Shown one piece after another: positions 61,801 to 64,000 of a stretch of DNA of 64,000 nt. Numbering within the stretch: the first letter of the stretch is position 1; each line of letters begins with the position of its first letter. Source of the stretch: Atrichornis clamosus (lineage: Eukaryota > Chordata > Aves > Passeriformes > Menuridae); NCBI GenBank assembly GCA_013400975.1, contig WBMZ01012783.1, positions 186,001 through 250,000 of the forward strand. Direction: 5' to 3'. The notes beneath the pieces were generated by a model that saw only the letters and a list, made by a program, of their open reading frames with translations, was not told the origin of the DNA and ran no database searches. Position numbers and translations under genes: made by a program.

Positions 61801-63089
61801 TAGCTCTCTTTATCCTGATCTTTGACCTTCTGTTCACTATCCAGTGGTCTGCTAGCCAATAATGATTTAGATGAATGTCCCTTTGGATGTACAGTTCTGT
61901 GGATCAAATGTCTTATACCCTTACTCAGAGCTTTTTCCTTTTTTTCCCCTTTTCATTTGAAAACCCATTTTTCTCTGACTAGTGGTTTTGCAGGGGGTAT
62001 TTCCTGTGAAATAATCCTGGACCAGCAGCTGACAACTTGCATCAGAAATTATAGCAGACACCTCTCATCTCTGCACAGGGAGGAACTAAAGAAATTTTGC
62101 GGCCCTCTTTGTCTGCTCTATCTTTTAGGTTTGACATTTTTAAAGTCTTATTACAGGCTATTACTTTGTGACTGTGAGTTGAAAAGAGTCCTTATTAAAA
62201 TTAGAGAATACAAACATATCTGTAAATGTAAATACAGACATTGTGAACATGGGAAAGCAAGAAATCATCTAATCAAATAACAGCACCATTCTAAACTACA
62301 AAATAAAAGGTGACATAGCAGGTGAAGAAGGAAAATTAAGTAAGGAACTAATGGAATCAATAGAATACACCCTAAATATTTCTAGTTTTGAACAAAGAGA
62401 GTTAAGGGTTATTTTTTCTTCTTATAAATTAAAATTCAACTTCTTTGGTCTCAGAAAAACATAGAAGTTAGTAATTACAACCCAATACTAGAAAATTTTG
62501 AAGTATAAAGGGAAGCACTTGGTCTTTCTCATTAGCTTTTATTAACAACGTTCTGAGTTTGTGAAATTAGTGTAACAAGTTGCAAATGATGCATGAAATT
62601 AAAAATTTGTGTTTACCCTATAGAGTCTTCATTCATTGTTGGCAATGCCCTGCTGGAATATATGCACTAATAGGTTGCCAGACCTTGCCAAAACATCTCT
62701 GAAACACCTGGTTTCTCAGCCTGAATGGAACTATGAAAATGTTGTGAGGTTTGTACCTCAAATTCATTTCAAAAGTTGGCCATGACTCTCAGTGACTTCA
62801 TGGAACAGGTACACGTCAGAAATCTGCACACAAAGCACAGGCTGAAGGGCACTGGATGGGAGCAGACATCAGGCTGATGCTCACATCAGAAAAAACCCCA
62901 CAATCTATTACTTGTGACACATTGTTTCGCTAGACCACACATTAATCCTGTCCATAAATGCAGGGCTTAGTAGGTCAACACTCAACAAAATGGTTCTGTG
63001 CCTTCTTCACAGATGACTTGCATAGAGTTTCTGACAGTACCCATAGGTCTTTGAGGTCTTTCAGGGAAACCACACTTTCTATAAGTGTA
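58817..63089. other. Unique AT-rich DNA
   Basis: No gene or repeat family recognised. The 152-codon plus-strand frame at 61,822-62,280 is the longest open frame outside the LTRs but has no domain, start context or splice signals to support it. Confidence 0.45.
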
Positions 63090-63180
63090 GAGTTAGTACA
63101 GGGCCCCTGAAAGACTGATCAAGGAGATTACTGCAGGCCATGAGGATGGCTCAAGATCCAGTGTTGCCTGCATAAAAAAC

Positions 63181-63457
63181 TGTGACAGATAGTAACGGTG
63201 GGAAGCCTCATGGTTAACTGTTCCCACAGGTGGAATGTGTAAATAAATTCCATTCTCATTAGGGAGAGAAAAAGGGGGACCCAACTGTGCATGCTTGGGC
63301 CCCTTGAATATAGGGCTGGCAGGCCCCGAGGGCAGGTTTCCTTCTCCTGCACCGACACGGGAAACCTCGCTATGTACCAGCTCTGAGAATAAACCTCTTT
63401 ACGCATAAAGACCATGGCCAGCCTCTGGTTAACCTGCGCATATCTTCGAATCATACA
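63181..63457 (+). mobile_element. Probable LTR, 3' portion with TATA-like box and poly(A) signal, plus orientation
   Basis: The sequence has the layout of a retroviral LTR: TTGAATATAGGG (TATA-like, from about 63,304), then a GC-rich stretch of about 70 bases, AATAAA at 63,388-63,393, and a U5-like end AATCATACA at 63,457. It is GC-richer than its flanks and unlike the other LTRs in the window. The start is not resolved, and no target duplication was found, so limits and class are uncertain. The 108-codon frame on the opposite strand is not supported as a gene. Confidence 0.5.
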
Positions 63458-63668
63458 CTAAGAGACACAAGATCTCAACTCACTATCCCAAATTCAGCTG
63501 TGTTAAACTTAAATGATTTCTCCCTGTCTTGCACATGCTTTCAAGCTGTTACCACATTGTGATTTGTGCACATTACTGGTCTTTCCATGACTCCATGTTC
63601 ACATAGTAGATTTTATACTTACTTTCTTTCCCCCCCTTCTCCCTGTTTCTTCCTTCCTTAATCTCCCT
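63458..63668. other. Spacer between two LTRs
   Basis: About 210 bases of AT-rich DNA with a pyrimidine tract (63,625-63,668). Nothing else seen. Confidence 0.5.
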
Positions 63669-64000
63669 TGTAGTGGTTTGGCCTTGGCTGGGTGCCAGCT
63701 GCCCACTACATCGCTCTATCACTCCCCTTCCCTGTGGGGTAGGGGAGAGAATAAGATGGAAAACAACTCGTAGGTTGAGATAAAAGCAGTTTACAAAAGC
63801 AAAGAGAATAAAGTGAGAGTCTGCGTGTGCACAAGCAAAAAGAGACGTTAAGCTCTACTTCCCATCAGTGAGAGATATTTGGACACTTCCCAGGAAGCAG
63901 GGCCTCAGCATGCAGCGTAGTTTCTCCAGAAGGCAACCATTGCAGAGTAACAAATGCCCCACCTTCCTCCTCTCCCTGAGCTTTTATATCTGAGTTGACA
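63669..64000 (-). mobile_element. ERVL-like solo LTR, minus orientation, cut by the window edge
   Basis: Starts TGTAGTGGTTTGGCC, the reverse complement of the GGxxAAACCACxACA terminus of avian ERVL-type LTRs. It continues with GGGTGCCAGCTGCCCACTA, TCGCTCTATCACTCCCC and GGGGTAGGGGAGAGAATAAG, all common in that LTR group. Near the edge CTTTTATATC (63,981-63,990) reads as a TATA box on the minus strand, so U3 and the 5' end must lie beyond base 64,000. Shares its terminal group with the LTR at 40,449 and the LTR at 32,852, but differs from both internally. Confidence 0.82.

Noticed and set aside
61822..62280. 152-codon plus-strand open frame
   Set aside because: No domain, signal or splice context. 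Codon use is AT-driven, and one or two frames of this size are expected by chance.

Overview
This window looks like nuclear DNA from a bird, and almost all of it appears non-coding. It is AT-rich and CpG-poor, with no long open frame. The recognisable repeats are of avian type: CR1 LINE 3' ends (both young ones with the TTGGAAGGGACCT / ATTCTATGAT signature and much older ones) and solo LTRs of endogenous retroviruses that start TGTCCTxGTTT or end GTCAAACCACCACA. The LTR families resemble ones common in songbirds and other Neoaves, but species and family names cannot be fixed by reading alone. The window is therefore either a gene desert or the inside of a very large intron.

Layout. 0-13 kb: mostly unique AT-rich DNA, with a truncated minus-strand LTR at 4.1-4.6 kb, a degenerate TTTGTAT array at 5.0 kb and a pair of copies of an unnamed repeat at 8.3 and 9.4 kb. 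13-31 kb: an ancient CR1 fragment at 13.0 kb; a plus-strand CR1 split by a 938-bp solo LTR at 21.2-22.7 kb; an AT microsatellite with a CpG-containing palindrome at 25.3 kb; a GC-richer exon-like open frame at 25.7-26.1 kb; and a direct duplication meeting at the window's only N (30,260). 31-42 kb: a clean 554-bp solo LTR with a perfect 5-bp target duplication at 32.85-33.41 kb, a 0.7-kb CR1 at 36.2 kb, a short CR1 at 39.5 kb and a 1.1-kb minus-strand LTR at 40.4-41.6 kb. 42-64 kb: an exon-like segment at 42.2 kb, an ancient CR1 at 48.9 kb, a 1-kb CR1 that still shows reverse-transcriptase remnants at 50.25 kb, three minus-strand CR1 tails at 55.3, 56.1 and 58.5 kb, and two LTRs of different families and opposite orientation at 63.2-64.0 kb, the last running off the window.

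No gene could be identified by name, and no rRNA, tRNA, CRISPR array or cellular operon was seen. Short open frames are consistent with chance in AT-rich DNA or lie inside LTRs and CR1s. The most useful points for a second look are the nested CR1/LTR locus, the solo LTR with its target duplication, the N-flanked duplication (probable assembly artefact), the internal repeat array shared by the two minus-strand LTRs, and two exon-like segments (25.7 and 42.2 kb) that need conservation or RNA data.
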